From Syntrophaceae bacterium (GTDB lineage Bacteria > Desulfobacterota > BSN033 > UBA1163): DNA of 32,946 bases. The notes under the pieces were generated by a model that worked only from the letters and a program-made list of their open reading frames with translations, made no database searches and was not told the DNA's origin. Below are positions 8,682 to 16,900 of the stretch, in pieces. The DNA lies in the NCBI GenBank assembly GCA_013388645.1, contig JACAEV010000244.1, positions 1 through 32,946 of the forward strand, read 5' to 3'. The position numbers and the translations under genes are program-made. How positions within the stretch are numbered: position 1 is the stretch's first letter; each line of letters opens with the position of its first letter.

Positions 8682-9173
8682 GTGGTAGGAACACTGGAAA
8701 AAATCAGCAATGTGCTGAACAAATGGTTTATCTGGATCGGGGGGTTCTCCCTGTTGCTCATGATAGGCATTGCCTGCGCCAATATGCTGCTGCGGCCATT
8801 CGGCTCTCCGCTCAAAGGAGCCTATGAACTGGTTGGGTTTTTAGGGGCGATGACGGTCGCCTTTGCTTTGGGCTATGCCCAGATCACCAAAAGCCATATC
8901 GCTGTGGATATCTTAGCCATCCATTATTCAAAACGAACTCAGCGGATGGTGAATGGGATCAGTTCACTTTTCTGCATAGTCTTTTTTGTATTGGTATCCT
9001 GGCAATCCGCTGTTTTTGCAACGACGATTTTGAAGCGGGGGGAAACGTCAGAGACGCTCAGAATCATTTACCACCCTTTTGTTTACTTAGTCGCCCTCTG
9101 TTGCCTGCTCCTTGCCTTCGTTCTTTTCATCGACCTTCTGAAATCACTCGCTCCTGGGAAAGGAGAAAAATAG
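8682..9173 (+). CDS. TRAP transporter small permease (DctQ family)
   Basis: This 163-residue protein has four predicted membrane helices, the usual size and topology of the DctQ subunit that pairs with the large permease. The segment YELVGFLGAMTVAFALGYAQ near residue 47 and the ITKSHIAVDI motif are family-typical. It begins with GTG at 8682, with AGGGGAG four bases upstream; no in-frame ATG precedes the first helix. Its stop codon directly abuts the ATG of the dctM gene, indicating translational coupling. Confidence 0.9.
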   Translation: MVGTLEKISNVLNKWFIWIGGFSLLLMIGIACANMLLRPFGSPLKGAYELVGFLGAMTVAFALGYAQITKSHIAVDILAIHYSKRTQRMVNGISSLFCIVFFVLVSWQSAVFATTILKRGETSETLRIIYHPFVYLVALCCLLLAFVLFIDLLKSLAPGKGEK

Positions 9174-10469
9174 ATGGTCGGGATCATCGGTATCGTCATC
9201 CTCCTTTTTGTGATGATCGTCCTGAAGATGCCCGTGGGTTTCTCCATGGCGATTGTGGGTTTCGGCGGGCTATGGTATGTGACTGGGTTAAATTCCGCTC
9301 TCTCCATGATAGGGACCGAGACGTGGTCAAATTTTTCATCTTACAGTCTCACCGTGATCCCCCTTTTCATCTTGATGGGAACGATCTGTTTTTATTCTGG
9401 GGTGAATAAAAACCTTTATAATACCGCTTATAAATGGTTTGGCAGAACCCAAGGAGGCATTGCCATGGCAACAGTCATGGCCTGTGCAGGGTTTGCAGCC
9501 ATTTGTGGTTCCAATAACGCTACGGCGGCCACCATGACGACCGTCGCCCTTCCAGAGATGAAAAAATATAATTATAATAAAGCCCTTTCCTCTGGATCCA
9601 TTGCCTGTGGCTCGACCTTGGGGGTCGTGATCCCACCAAGCGTCGTGCTGATCGTCTACGGAATCCAGACGGGACAATCCATCGGCAAACTCTTCTGGGG
9701 GTCCACCCTCCCTGGAATCATCATGACGGTTCTCTTCTGCCTGACTATCTATCTCCTTTGTGTCAAACATCCGGATTGGGGTCCAGGAGGAGAAAAAACG
9801 ACAATGCTTGAAAAAATAAAGTCCATCCCAGGGGCTACCGAGATGATCATCCTTTTTGGCTTAGTGATGGGAGGTCTTTATACAGGGGCCTATACTCCCA
9901 CTGAGGCGGGGGCAGCAGGAGCCTTTTTCGCCTTTATTATTGCCGGTCCGATCAGAAGAAAGCTAAAATGGAAAGGGTTCGTCTCTTCGATTGTGGATGC
10001 CTTGAAGGTGACCTGCATGGTGATTGTGATTATTTGGGGAGCTGTCATTTTCGGCCGATTTCTCACCATCAGCAGGCTTCCCTTCATCGCAGTGGATTTT
10101 GTTTCGACGCTTCATGTGCCTCCCTTTATGATTATGATTTTCATCTTGATCATTTATGCCATTGCAGGAATGGTCATGGATGCCCTTGGATTTCTTCTCA
10201 TCTCCATCCCCATCTTCTTTCCCATGGCCATCCAGTTGGGTTATGATCCGGTATGGTTTGGGTGTATCCTTACAGTGGTCACCACGATGGGAGCCATCAC
10301 GCCCCCGGTTGGCATCTGTGCATATGTGGTCTCCGGAATGGCAGAAGATATTCCCCTTTCAACAGTCTTTAAAGGTGTCTTATGGTTTATCCCCGCTTAT
10401 TGCGTGACGATGGCGGTGATGATATTTTTCCCGAAGATTGCCCTTTTTTTACCCAGTTTGGTGAAGTGA
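9174..10469 (+). CDS. TRAP transporter large permease (DctM family)
   Basis: This 431-residue integral membrane protein has about twelve predicted helices and is the channel subunit that moves the bound acid inward, driven by an ion gradient. The family hallmarks are present: PVGFSMAIVGF near the N-terminus, GFAAICGSNNATAATM, the conserved PPSVVLIVYG stretch, and TPTEAGAAGAFFAF in the second half. The gene starts on the base after the dctQ stop, and GGAG at the end of dctQ serves as ribosome binding site. With the genes at 7571 and 8682 it completes a three-part TRAP system in standard P-Q-M order. Confidence 0.93.
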   Translation: MVGIIGIVILLFVMIVLKMPVGFSMAIVGFGGLWYVTGLNSALSMIGTETWSNFSSYSLTVIPLFILMGTICFYSGVNKNLYNTAYKWFGRTQGGIAMATVMACAGFAAICGSNNATAATMTTVALPEMKKYNYNKALSSGSIACGSTLGVVIPPSVVLIVYGIQTGQSIGKLFWGSTLPGIIMTVLFCLTIYLLCVKHPDWGPGGEKTTMLEKIKSIPGATEMIILFGLVMGGLYTGAYTPTEAGAAGAFFAFIIAGPIRRKLKWKGFVSSIVDALKVTCMVIVIIWGAVIFGRFLTISRLPFIAVDFVSTLHVPPFMIMIFILIIYAIAGMVMDALGFLLISIPIFFPMAIQLGYDPVWFGCILTVVTTMGAITPPVGICAYVVSGMAEDIPLSTVFKGVLWFIPAYCVTMAVMIFFPKIALFLPSLVK

Positions 10470-10504
10470 TGTTCAACTATATTTTTTAACCCGTGGAGGC
10501 TTCC

Positions 10505-11476
10505 ATGAAAAAGTTTGATTATTTAAAACCCAAATCCATTGAGGAGGCTCTCACTCTCCTCGATCAATATGGCGAGAAGGCAAAATTGATTGCTGGGGGG
10601 ACAGATGTCATCGTGATGGTGAAGCAGAAAACAATGGCTCCTGAGGTGCTCATCTCTTTGCAGGCAATTCCAGGCCTTAATGAAATAAATTACAATGGAT
10701 TTTTGAGCATCGGGCCAATGGTCACCCATCGGATGATTGAAAAATCGGAATTGATTAAGAAGGATTATTCTGCACTGGCTGATGCCGTCAGTTGGCTTGG
10801 ATCGATTCAAATTCGAAACGTCGCAACGATTGGGGGGAATATTTGCACGGCGGCACCTTCAGCAGATACCGCGACTCCCCTCCTCGTCTTAGGAACACAG
10901 GTTAAAATCAAGAGCCTTAAAGAAGAGAGAGTCGTCCCAATTGAGGAGTTTTTCAAAGGGCCTGGGGAAACTGTATTAAAAAAAGGCGAACTCATTAAAG
11001 AATTAATGATTCCTAAACCTTTACCCAACACTGGATCTGCCTACTATAAACTTCAGAGGAGGCTCGCTTTAGACCTTCCCATCCTTGGGGTTTCTGCCCT
11101 CCTCTCTCTTGATAAAAACAAGGTGACCTGTGCCGACATGCTTTGTACAACCTCACCGATTTCTTCCATCCTTCATAAGATGGAAGAGGATGATCTGGTA
11201 TGTAAGGAAGTGAGGATCGCCTTAGGAGTGGCTGCACCAACACCCATGAGAGCTGTTAAAGCGGAAACCCTTTTAAGGGGTAAAAAACTGAGTGATGAAC
11301 TTTTGGAGGAAGTCGCAGAAACCGCTGCCAAAGAGGCTCAACCTCGGGACAGCATCCGAGGGGAGGCTTGGTACCGAAGAGACATGATCAAGGTCTTGGT
11401 GAAAAGAATGGCGATGAAATCGATTGAGAGAGTCATTCAACCTGAAGAGACGGTATTTCCGGAAAGGTTGTGGTAA
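10505..11476 (+). CDS. Molybdenum hydroxylase FAD-binding subunit (CoxM/XdhB type)
   Basis: This medium subunit carries FAD and passes electrons from the 2Fe-2S subunit to an acceptor. The two FAD motifs are clear: IAGGTD at residues 29-34 and TIGGN with following Cys114 at 108-114. A GTG at 10493 is in frame, but it overlaps the GGAGG ribosome binding site, so the ATG at 10505 is chosen, giving 323 residues. The 40-residue four-Cys insertion that holds a 4Fe-4S cluster in 4-hydroxybenzoyl-CoA reductase is absent after the second FAD motif. Instead an extra segment lies near residues 208-233, with Cys209, Cys214 and Cys233, just before the conserved VRIALGVAAPTP. It is not obvious in the family and its DNA holds a perfect palindrome. 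The 2Fe-2S and Mo subunit genes follow. Confidence 0.9.
   Translation: MKKFDYLKPKSIEEALTLLDQYGEKAKLIAGGTDVIVMVKQKTMAPEVLISLQAIPGLNEINYNGFLSIGPMVTHRMIEKSELIKKDYSALADAVSWLGSIQIRNVATIGGNICTAAPSADTATPLLVLGTQVKIKSLKEERVVPIEEFFKGPGETVLKKGELIKELMIPKPLPNTGSAYYKLQRRLALDLPILGVSALLSLDKNKVTCADMLCTTSPISSILHKMEEDDLVCKEVRIALGVAAPTPMRAVKAETLLRGKKLSDELLEEVAETAAKEAQPRDSIRGEAWYRRDMIKVLVKRMAMKSIERVIQPEETVFPERLW
11162..11187 (+). repeat. Perfect inverted repeat inside the FAD-subunit gene
   Basis: TCTTCCATC (11162-11170) and GATGGAAGA (11179-11187) are exact reverse complements around an eight-base spacer. They lie within the atypical in-frame segment of the FAD-subunit gene, which raises the possibility of a small palindromic element inserted in frame. 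Confidence 0.6.
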
Positions 11477-11494
11477 ATGACTTTTTTGAAATAT

Positions 11495-11520
11495 AGGTTA
11501 AGGTTAAGGTCAAGGCTAAG
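11495..11520 (+). repeat. Short degenerate hexamer tandem repeat
   Basis: AGGTTA, AGGTTA, AGGTCA and AGGCTA follow each other directly, then AG. The repeat lies in the 91-base gap between the FAD and 2Fe-2S subunit genes. No function is evident; it looks like replication-slippage spacer DNA. Confidence 0.6.
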
Positions 11521-11567
11521 AAGCCTGTTTTGGCAAACACCCTATTTTCATTTGAGGAGAACACGAT

Positions 11568-12032
11568 ATGAAACAAACCATCAATTTCACATTAAACGGA
11601 GAACTTGTGGAGGTGGAGATCGAACCCCATCTCACCCTTCTGCAATTATTGAGAGATAAATTGGAACTGATCGGGACAAAAGAAGGATGCGGGATGGGTG
11701 AATGCGGTGCCTGTACCGTCCTTTTAGATGGGAAGACGGTGAACTCCTGTATCTTTCCTGCCATGGAAGTGGAAGGTAAAAAGGTGGTCACGATTGAGGG
11801 ATTGATGGATGCGCAGGGCAATCTCCATCCTATCCAGAAGGCTTTCGTTGAGCAGGGGGCGGTTCAGTGTGGTTTCTGCACACCAGGAATGGTGCTTTCT
11901 GCTAAGGCGCTTTTGGATGAGAATCCTAAACCCACTGAGGAAGAGATCCGTCACGGTATCGCAGGAAACTTATGCCGTTGTACGGGATACATCCAGATTA
12001 TTGAAGCCATCAAGGCAGTCAGTGGACAATAA
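11568..12032 (+). CDS. Molybdenum hydroxylase 2x[2Fe-2S] subunit (CoxS/XdhC-type small subunit)
   Basis: This 154-residue electron-transfer subunit has all eight cluster cysteines. Cys41, Cys46, Cys49 and Cys61 form the N-terminal plant-ferredoxin-type [2Fe-2S] site. Cys101, Cys104, Cys136 and Cys138, in QCGFCTPG and NLCRCTGY, form the C-terminal cluster next to the molybdopterin. The length is standard for the family. There is no Tat or Sec signal, so the complex should be cytoplasmic. The ATG follows GAGGAG at seven bases. It sits between the FAD and Mo subunit genes in the common medium-small-large order, and all three should assemble as one hydroxylase. Confidence 0.95.
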   Translation: MKQTINFTLNGELVEVEIEPHLTLLQLLRDKLELIGTKEGCGMGECGACTVLLDGKTVNSCIFPAMEVEGKKVVTIEGLMDAQGNLHPIQKAFVEQGAVQCGFCTPGMVLSAKALLDENPKPTEEEIRHGIAGNLCRCTGYIQIIEAIKAVSGQ

Positions 12033-12100
12033 CCCTTGCAGATTGCTGATTGCGGAATGCGGGTTTAAAATTCCGAAATCCGAAATAATTGGAGGAGATC

Positions 12101-14395
12101 ATGGAAGAGTTTATCAACGTCGGCAAACGAATTCCCAAAATGGATGCAGAGGAAAAAGTCACAGGCAAGGCCATCTATATTCATGACTTGAAGATTCCAG
12201 GGATGCTCCATGGCAAAATCCTCTATAGCCCTCATCCCCATGCAAAGATCAAAAGCATCGATACCTCTAAAGCAGAGAAACTTCCTGGGGTAAAGGCTGT
12301 TTTGACTGGCTATAACATCCCTCCCATTAAATTTGGTTTTTACAAAGATAACACCCCTCTTAAAGCAAATAAAGTCTGCTCTTTGCGGGATGAGGTCGCT
12401 GCCGTGGCGGCCACCGACCTGGATATTGCTGAAGAAGCCCTCGATTTGATTAAAGTCGAGTATGAAATTCTTCCAGGTGTATTTGACCCAGAGGAGGCCA
12501 TGAAGGAAGGTGCCCCTCTTATCCACGAGGAACATGTTGGCGGCAAGGAAAAGAAGCCAACCAATGTTCTCAATCTTCCATGGAGATTGATCGCAGGAGA
12601 TGTGGAGGAGGCAAGAAAAAACTCTGCTTTTGTGGCCGAAGACCGTTTCAAAGTCACTTGGGTCACCCATTGCTGTATGGGTACAAGTGGATGTGTGGCA
12701 CAGTTCGATTTGAAAAATAATCTCACCGTATACAGTATCACCCAAATCCCTTCTCTGGAACAACGGGATTTCACCGAGGCTCTCGCGGCCATGGGATTGA
12801 AAGGAAAAAAGGCTCGAGTGATCAAGACGATGATTGGCGGTGGATTCGGGAGTAAACTCGATACCTATGCGTTTGAATACATCGCCATCTTATTGGCTTT
12901 TAAGACCCGAAAACCGGTCAAAATCGTATTCAGTCGAGAAGAAGAATTTTTTGCTACCTCACCCAGACAACCGGCCATCATCGATATCGCTCAAGGTTGT
13001 ACCAAAGAAGGAATACTCACATTTCGCGATATTCGGATGATCCTCGATAACGGAGCCTATACGTCATGGGGCGCGACCACCCCCTCCGTCATGATGATGC
13101 CTATTTCTTCTCTCTATAAGGTCCCCAATGTCCGTTATATCGCTAAGTGTGTGTATACCAATAATACTTATTCCCAAGCGATGAGGGGGTATGGAAACCC
13201 TCAAGCGACGTTCGCCATTGACTCGCAGATGGATATCTTGGCTGAGATGGCTGGGATCGATCCACTTGATTTCAGGTTGAGAAATGCCAATACACCTGGT
13301 GAAGTCACCCCTCAGAATTTCAAAATCGTTAGCTGCGGCTTAAGAGAATGCATTGACGCGGTCGCCCAGAAATTAGATTGGCGACAAAGTCGGGGAAAAA
13401 GGGATGGAAGAGGAGTGGGAATGGCTTCTCTAATTCATGTGGGTGGAGGCGCTCGAGTCTATAAATCGGATGGCTGTGGCACCATCATCAAAATAGACGA
13501 TTTCGGGACGGTTAATGTTTTCACAGGCGCAACCGATATGGGGCAGGGTTCGGATACGGTGATTGCTCAAATTGTTGCTGAAGAGCTTGGAGTCAGGGTT
13601 GAAGATGTGGTCGTAACCCACACCGATACGGATATCTGTCCCTGGGATGTGGGGGCCCACGCAAGTCGAACGACCTTTGTAGCTGGAAATTCTGCCCGTG
13701 GGGCGGCAAAAAAAGTCAAAGAGCAACTGCTTGAAATCGCCGCCAAATCAATCAGTGAAAGTCCTGAAAATTTAGATATTCGAGATCGGACCATCTATTC
13801 AAAAAAAGACCCTGAGAAGAAATCTCCCTTAGGAAAGGTGTTGAGGGCCGCCCATTATGCTGCAGGCGGAAGCATGGTCATGGGAGAGTATTTCTATGAT
13901 CCCAACAATGAGAATTTGGATAGAGAATTCAAAGGGAATCTCTCCGTCACCTATGCGTACGGAACGCACGGTGTGGAGGTGGAGGTGGATAAGGAGACAG
14001 GTCAGGTGAAGATTCTGAGATATGTCGCTGCTCATGATGTTGGAAAAGCCATCAATCCAATGCTTCTCGAAGGACAGGTCTATGGTGGAGCGACTCAAGG
14101 AATCGGTTATGCCTTGACGGAGAGGTTGATTTTACAAAATGGCAAGGTGATGAACCCAAATTTTTTGGATTATAAAATGCTCACGGCCAAGGATGTTCCA
14201 AATTTTGAAACCATCGTGGTTGAAACAAACGATGAATTTGGACCTTTTGGCGCAAAAGGAATTGGAGAACCGGGGCTCGTCCCGACAGCCCCTGCCATTG
14301 CCAATGCTATTTACGATGCGGTTGGGGTGAGAATCAAAGACCTTCCCATCACTCCTGAAAAGGTGTTGGGGGCACTGAAAGAAAAAGCAAAATAA
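12101..14395 (+). CDS. Molybdenum hydroxylase Mo-binding large subunit (xanthine dehydrogenase/HcrA type)
   Basis: This 764-residue catalytic subunit binds molybdopterin cytosine dinucleotide and hydroxylates, or in relatives reduces, an aromatic or N-heterocyclic ring. Family motifs are GGGFGSKLD, QAMRGYGNPQ (359-368), GQGSDTVIAQI and GIGEPGLVPTAPAI, in which Glu723 is the expected catalytic base. The AYXCSFR loop of aerobic CO dehydrogenase is absent at the QAMRGYGNPQ position, so a CO dehydrogenase call is excluded. An in-frame TTG at 12089 precedes the GGAGG ribosome binding site; the ATG at 12101, five bases after it, is the true start. The nearby PaaK-like ligase allows an acyl-CoA substrate, as in 4-hydroxybenzoyl-CoA reductase. 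Xanthine- or nicotinate-type substrates also remain open. The convergent yqeB/yqeC/mocA/xdhC genes probably mature this enzyme and suggest a labile selenium at the Mo centre. Confidence 0.92.
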   Translation: MEEFINVGKRIPKMDAEEKVTGKAIYIHDLKIPGMLHGKILYSPHPHAKIKSIDTSKAEKLPGVKAVLTGYNIPPIKFGFYKDNTPLKANKVCSLRDEVAAVAATDLDIAEEALDLIKVEYEILPGVFDPEEAMKEGAPLIHEEHVGGKEKKPTNVLNLPWRLIAGDVEEARKNSAFVAEDRFKVTWVTHCCMGTSGCVAQFDLKNNLTVYSITQIPSLEQRDFTEALAAMGLKGKKARVIKTMIGGGFGSKLDTYAFEYIAILLAFKTRKPVKIVFSREEEFFATSPRQPAIIDIAQGCTKEGILTFRDIRMILDNGAYTSWGATTPSVMMMPISSLYKVPNVRYIAKCVYTNNTYSQAMRGYGNPQATFAIDSQMDILAEMAGIDPLDFRLRNANTPGEVTPQNFKIVSCGLRECIDAVAQKLDWRQSRGKRDGRGVGMASLIHVGGGARVYKSDGCGTIIKIDDFGTVNVFTGATDMGQGSDTVIAQIVAEELGVRVEDVVVTHTDTDICPWDVGAHASRTTFVAGNSARGAAKKVKEQLLEIAAKSISESPENLDIRDRTIYSKKDPEKKSPLGKVLRAAHYAAGGSMVMGEYFYDPNNENLDREFKGNLSVTYAYGTHGVEVEVDKETGQVKILRYVAAHDVGKAINPMLLEGQVYGGATQGIGYALTERLILQNGKVMNPNFLDYKMLTAKDVPNFETIVVETNDEFGPFGAKGIGEPGLVPTAPAIANAIYDAVGVRIKDLPITPEKVLGALKEKAK

Positions 14396-14502
14396 CCACT
14401 GGAAGTTTGAAATAATGAAAAATAGAATATCTATTGACGAGTTGAACAAAAAACAGGGAGGATCGAGGCAAGGGATATGACGTAGAATGAAAGAGGAAGG
14501 AT

Positions 14503-15438
14503 TTAAACTTTTTCTATTTTTTCTTTTACCACCTGCTTGAATGCTTCGACCACTTCAGGGTCAAACTGCTTCCCAGCATTTTTAACGATTTCCTCTAATG
14601 CCTCCCAAGGTGGCATCCCTTTGCGATAAGGACGATCGGTTGTCATCGCATCAAAGGCGTCTGCAACAGCGACGATGCGAGCGCCGATAGGAACTTTATT
14701 CATTTCAGGAGCGAGTCCATCAGATGATTTCATGAAATAATTATGATGGGAGACGACAATCGGAACGACTTCTTTGAGAACCGACCCGACCGAGGAAAGA
14801 AGATAAGCCCCTTTCACTGTATGCTCATTAATCAATTCCCGTTCTTCTGAACTTAATTCAGCAGCTTTTCGAAGAATTTCACCGCTGACTTCAATTTTCC
14901 CAATATCATGAAGCAATCCTGCCACGCGAATATTTTCTACCTCGTTACGAGAGAGATTCATCGCGATAGCAATTTCCATGGCCGACTCTGAAACCCTAAC
15001 GGAGTGCCCCTTCGTATAACGATCCGTGGATTCAAGGTATTTTGATAGGATCTCCAGAACACCAATATAGGCATTTTTTAAATCCCGTAGACGTTTCTCG
15101 TTCTTTTCATATAGGGTTCCCACGACAATGCTTGCCAAGATGAGAAACCCACTCCAAGATAAAAGCTTGACGACAATACTTAAGAGTTCTTGACCTTTGA
15201 AAAAGTTTTGGGGAAACATCATGCCAGAAATGATTACAGCCAAGATAGAGAGAATAGCAACCAGAGCCCCCATACGACGGCCCAAGAAGTATCCTGCGGA
15301 TAGCACGGGAAGATAATAGAAATTAAGGATCACAAATTTTTCTTCGATGAAGTAGGTTCCAACGAATGTAGCGATGAGGATGACACCCACCATAATTCGT
15401 TCAAAATGGTGGGTAAAAAATTGTTTAAATTGCTCCAT
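14503..15438 (-). CDS. Membrane protein with divergent HD-GYP-like phosphohydrolase domain
   Basis: This 311-residue protein has about four hydrophobic helices in residues 15-110, a short linker, and an HD-type phosphohydrolase domain from about 125 to 300. His145, the HD pair His177-Asp178 within LLHDIGKIE, His206, the pair His231-His232 and Asp260 within VAVADAFDAMTTDRPYR are all kept. These are the metal-ligand positions of c-di-GMP-degrading HD-GYP proteins. However, the stretch after HH lacks the GYP signature: it reads HHNYFMKSSDGLAPEM where HHExxDGxGYP is expected. Activity on c-di-GMP is therefore uncertain. The gene is the last on the minus strand, 292 bases after xdhC, and converges with the Mo-subunit gene. 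No clear ribosome binding site precedes its ATG. Confidence 0.85.
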   Translation of the reverse strand: MEQFKQFFTHHFERIMVGVILIATFVGTYFIEEKFVILNFYYLPVLSAGYFLGRRMGALVAILSILAVIISGMMFPQNFFKGQELLSIVVKLLSWSGFLILASIVVGTLYEKNEKRLRDLKNAYIGVLEILSKYLESTDRYTKGHSVRVSESAMEIAIAMNLSRNEVENIRVAGLLHDIGKIEVSGEILRKAAELSSEERELINEHTVKGAYLLSSVGSVLKEVVPIVVSHHNYFMKSSDGLAPEMNKVPIGARIVAVADAFDAMTTDRPYRKGMPPWEALEEIVKNAGKQFDPEVVEAFKQVVKEKIEKV

Positions 15439-15730
15439 ATTTATCTATTGTTTCCGGTATTTTGTCTACTAAAATGGAAAACAATAAATTTAGAGCAATT
15501 TCTATACCAAATGCCTTGTATAACCTAAATATTTGTTTTTAAACTTATTTTTAAAAACAAAATGGGTCTTGAGAACCCTATGTGATAAATTATTGACCAG
15601 TAATATTACTTAAATTGTAACCGCACCCCACTTTAACAATTCCCCTTATTTATACTGAATCCTCTCTCTCCTTTTAGGCAAGGGTTTTTTAACATCCTCA
15701 ATGTTGAGGCAAACCTGACATTTGGGAGTC

Positions 15731-16795
15731 TTAGAATTTTTCTCCTCTGACTTTAATCAATTCGGCTGCAATGCTGACCGCGATCTCCTCAGGGGTTTCG
15801 GAATTGATATCAATTCCGATGGGCGCATGGACCCGATTTAAGTCATCTTTTGGGATCCCCTCTTTCATTAATTTTTCATAGAGGGTCTGAATCTTCTTCT
15901 TCGAACCAATCATGCCAATGTAACGGGCATTGGTTTTGACGGCCTGCTTCAATACCAAACTATCATAGAGATGGCCTCTGGTTACAATGATGATATAGGA
16001 AGATTCGTCAATAAAAAGTTGGTCGAAACACTTCTCGAACTCTGAAACGATGATTTCATCTGCTTCGGGGAAACGGTTCCGATTGGCAAAGACTTCTCGA
16101 TCATCAATGACAGCGACTTTGAAATGGACCTTCTTAGCAAGAGGAGCAACCTGCTCAGAAACATGCCCTCCCCCAAAAATATAGACCGTCGGCTCAGAAA
16201 AAATAGGTTCCAGCAATATCTCCATCATTCTATTTTCAGACCGGAAAGTCAGGACCTTGGGTTTTTTTTCTTTTAACAAGGTCTCACTTTCTTCCAAAAT
16301 TCTATTCTCCAATCCCGCTCCTCCCAATAAAAAGCCAACGATTTCTCGAGAGGTCTTGACTAATGCCTTGGAACCCTCCATTTTGGTAAAGACGCCATCT
16401 ACTGAAATGATGGTCGCCAGGATGGCTGATCCGCCTTTCTGTCTTATCTTTGCTGCCTCCTCATAGATCTTCAAAAATTTTTCATGAAGGGGCTCAATAA
16501 AAATGCCGATGTTCCCTCCACAGATCAACCCCCCTTCTGCTAAAAGTTCAGGAGTCAGTTCAAAGTGGAGAACCCTCTTCTCTCCTTCCTCCATCACTTT
16601 TTGGGCTTCTTGCCATACTTCTGCTTCGACACACCCCCCTCCGATCGATCCCGAGGAGGTACCATCGCTCCTGATTAAGTATTTTGCACCGACTGCCCTG
16701 GGAGCGGAACCCACACGGGTAATCAATGTGGCTAAAACCGCCTTCTCTTTATTCTGAAGGGTTTTTACAATTTCATAATAGATCTCTTTCATCAT
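15731..16795 (-). CDS. XdhC/CoxI family molybdenum-hydroxylase maturation protein
   Basis: This 354-residue protein belongs to the XdhC family, which binds molybdenum cofactor and helps insert the sulfurated (or selenated) form into xanthine-dehydrogenase-type enzymes. The N-terminal domain has LITRVGSAPRAVGAKYL and the signature GSIGGGCVE (residues 49-57), with a Cys in the cofactor-binding loop. The C-terminal Rossmann domain starts near residue 207 with VYIFGGGHVSEQVAPLA and continues with VIDDR. The first of two tandem ATGs is preferred, because AAGGA lies seven bases before it. The gene closes the mocA-yqeB-yqeC run on the minus strand and likely serves the hydroxylase at 10505-14395. 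Confidence 0.93.
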   Translation of the reverse strand: MMKEIYYEIVKTLQNKEKAVLATLITRVGSAPRAVGAKYLIRSDGTSSGSIGGGCVEAEVWQEAQKVMEEGEKRVLHFELTPELLAEGGLICGGNIGIFIEPLHEKFLKIYEEAAKIRQKGGSAILATIISVDGVFTKMEGSKALVKTSREIVGFLLGGAGLENRILEESETLLKEKKPKVLTFRSENRMMEILLEPIFSEPTVYIFGGGHVSEQVAPLAKKVHFKVAVIDDREVFANRNRFPEADEIIVSEFEKCFDQLFIDESSYIIIVTRGHLYDSLVLKQAVKTNARYIGMIGSKKKIQTLYEKLMKEGIPKDDLNRVHAPIGIDINSETPEEIAVSIAAELIKVRGEKF

Positions 16796-16858
16796 GACGA
16801 TGTCCTTCTACTTTTTATCATATATTTTAATCATTTCATTTTACCCCCCCTGCCGCCT

Positions 16859-16883
16859 TCTCTCTCCACAGCAGTGAGAGAGA
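16859..16883 (-). other. Hairpin upstream of xdhC
   Basis: A ten-pair stem with one bulged base (16859-16869 against 16874-16883, loop AGCA) lies in the 105-base gap between the unknown secreted protein gene and xdhC. In the transcribed minus direction no U-run follows, so it may be an mRNA-stability or processing hairpin rather than a terminator. Confidence 0.5.
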
Positions 16884-16900
16884 ATCTCAAACATGTTTGT

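Noticed and set aside
10505-11476. 4-hydroxybenzoyl-CoA reductase beta subunit (HcrB)
   Set aside because: The four-Cys insertion for the extra 4Fe-4S cluster is absent, although total length is similar.
11477-11567. Hexamer repeat as a CRISPR-like or regulatory array
   Set aside because: Only four short degenerate units without spacers.
12728-12741. GTATACAGTATC, close to the dctP operator candidate
   Set aside because: Lies inside the Mo-subunit coding sequence where the codons for TVYSI explain it; likely chance.
12101-14395. Aerobic CO dehydrogenase large subunit
   Set aside because: The active-site AYXCSFR loop is missing; the matching position reads QAMRGYGNPQ, as in xanthine-type enzymes.
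14415-14480. 21-codon frame between the Mo-subunit gene and the HD-GYP gene
   Set aside because: No ribosome binding site and no family; reading its TGA as selenocysteine gives only a short, non-family extension.
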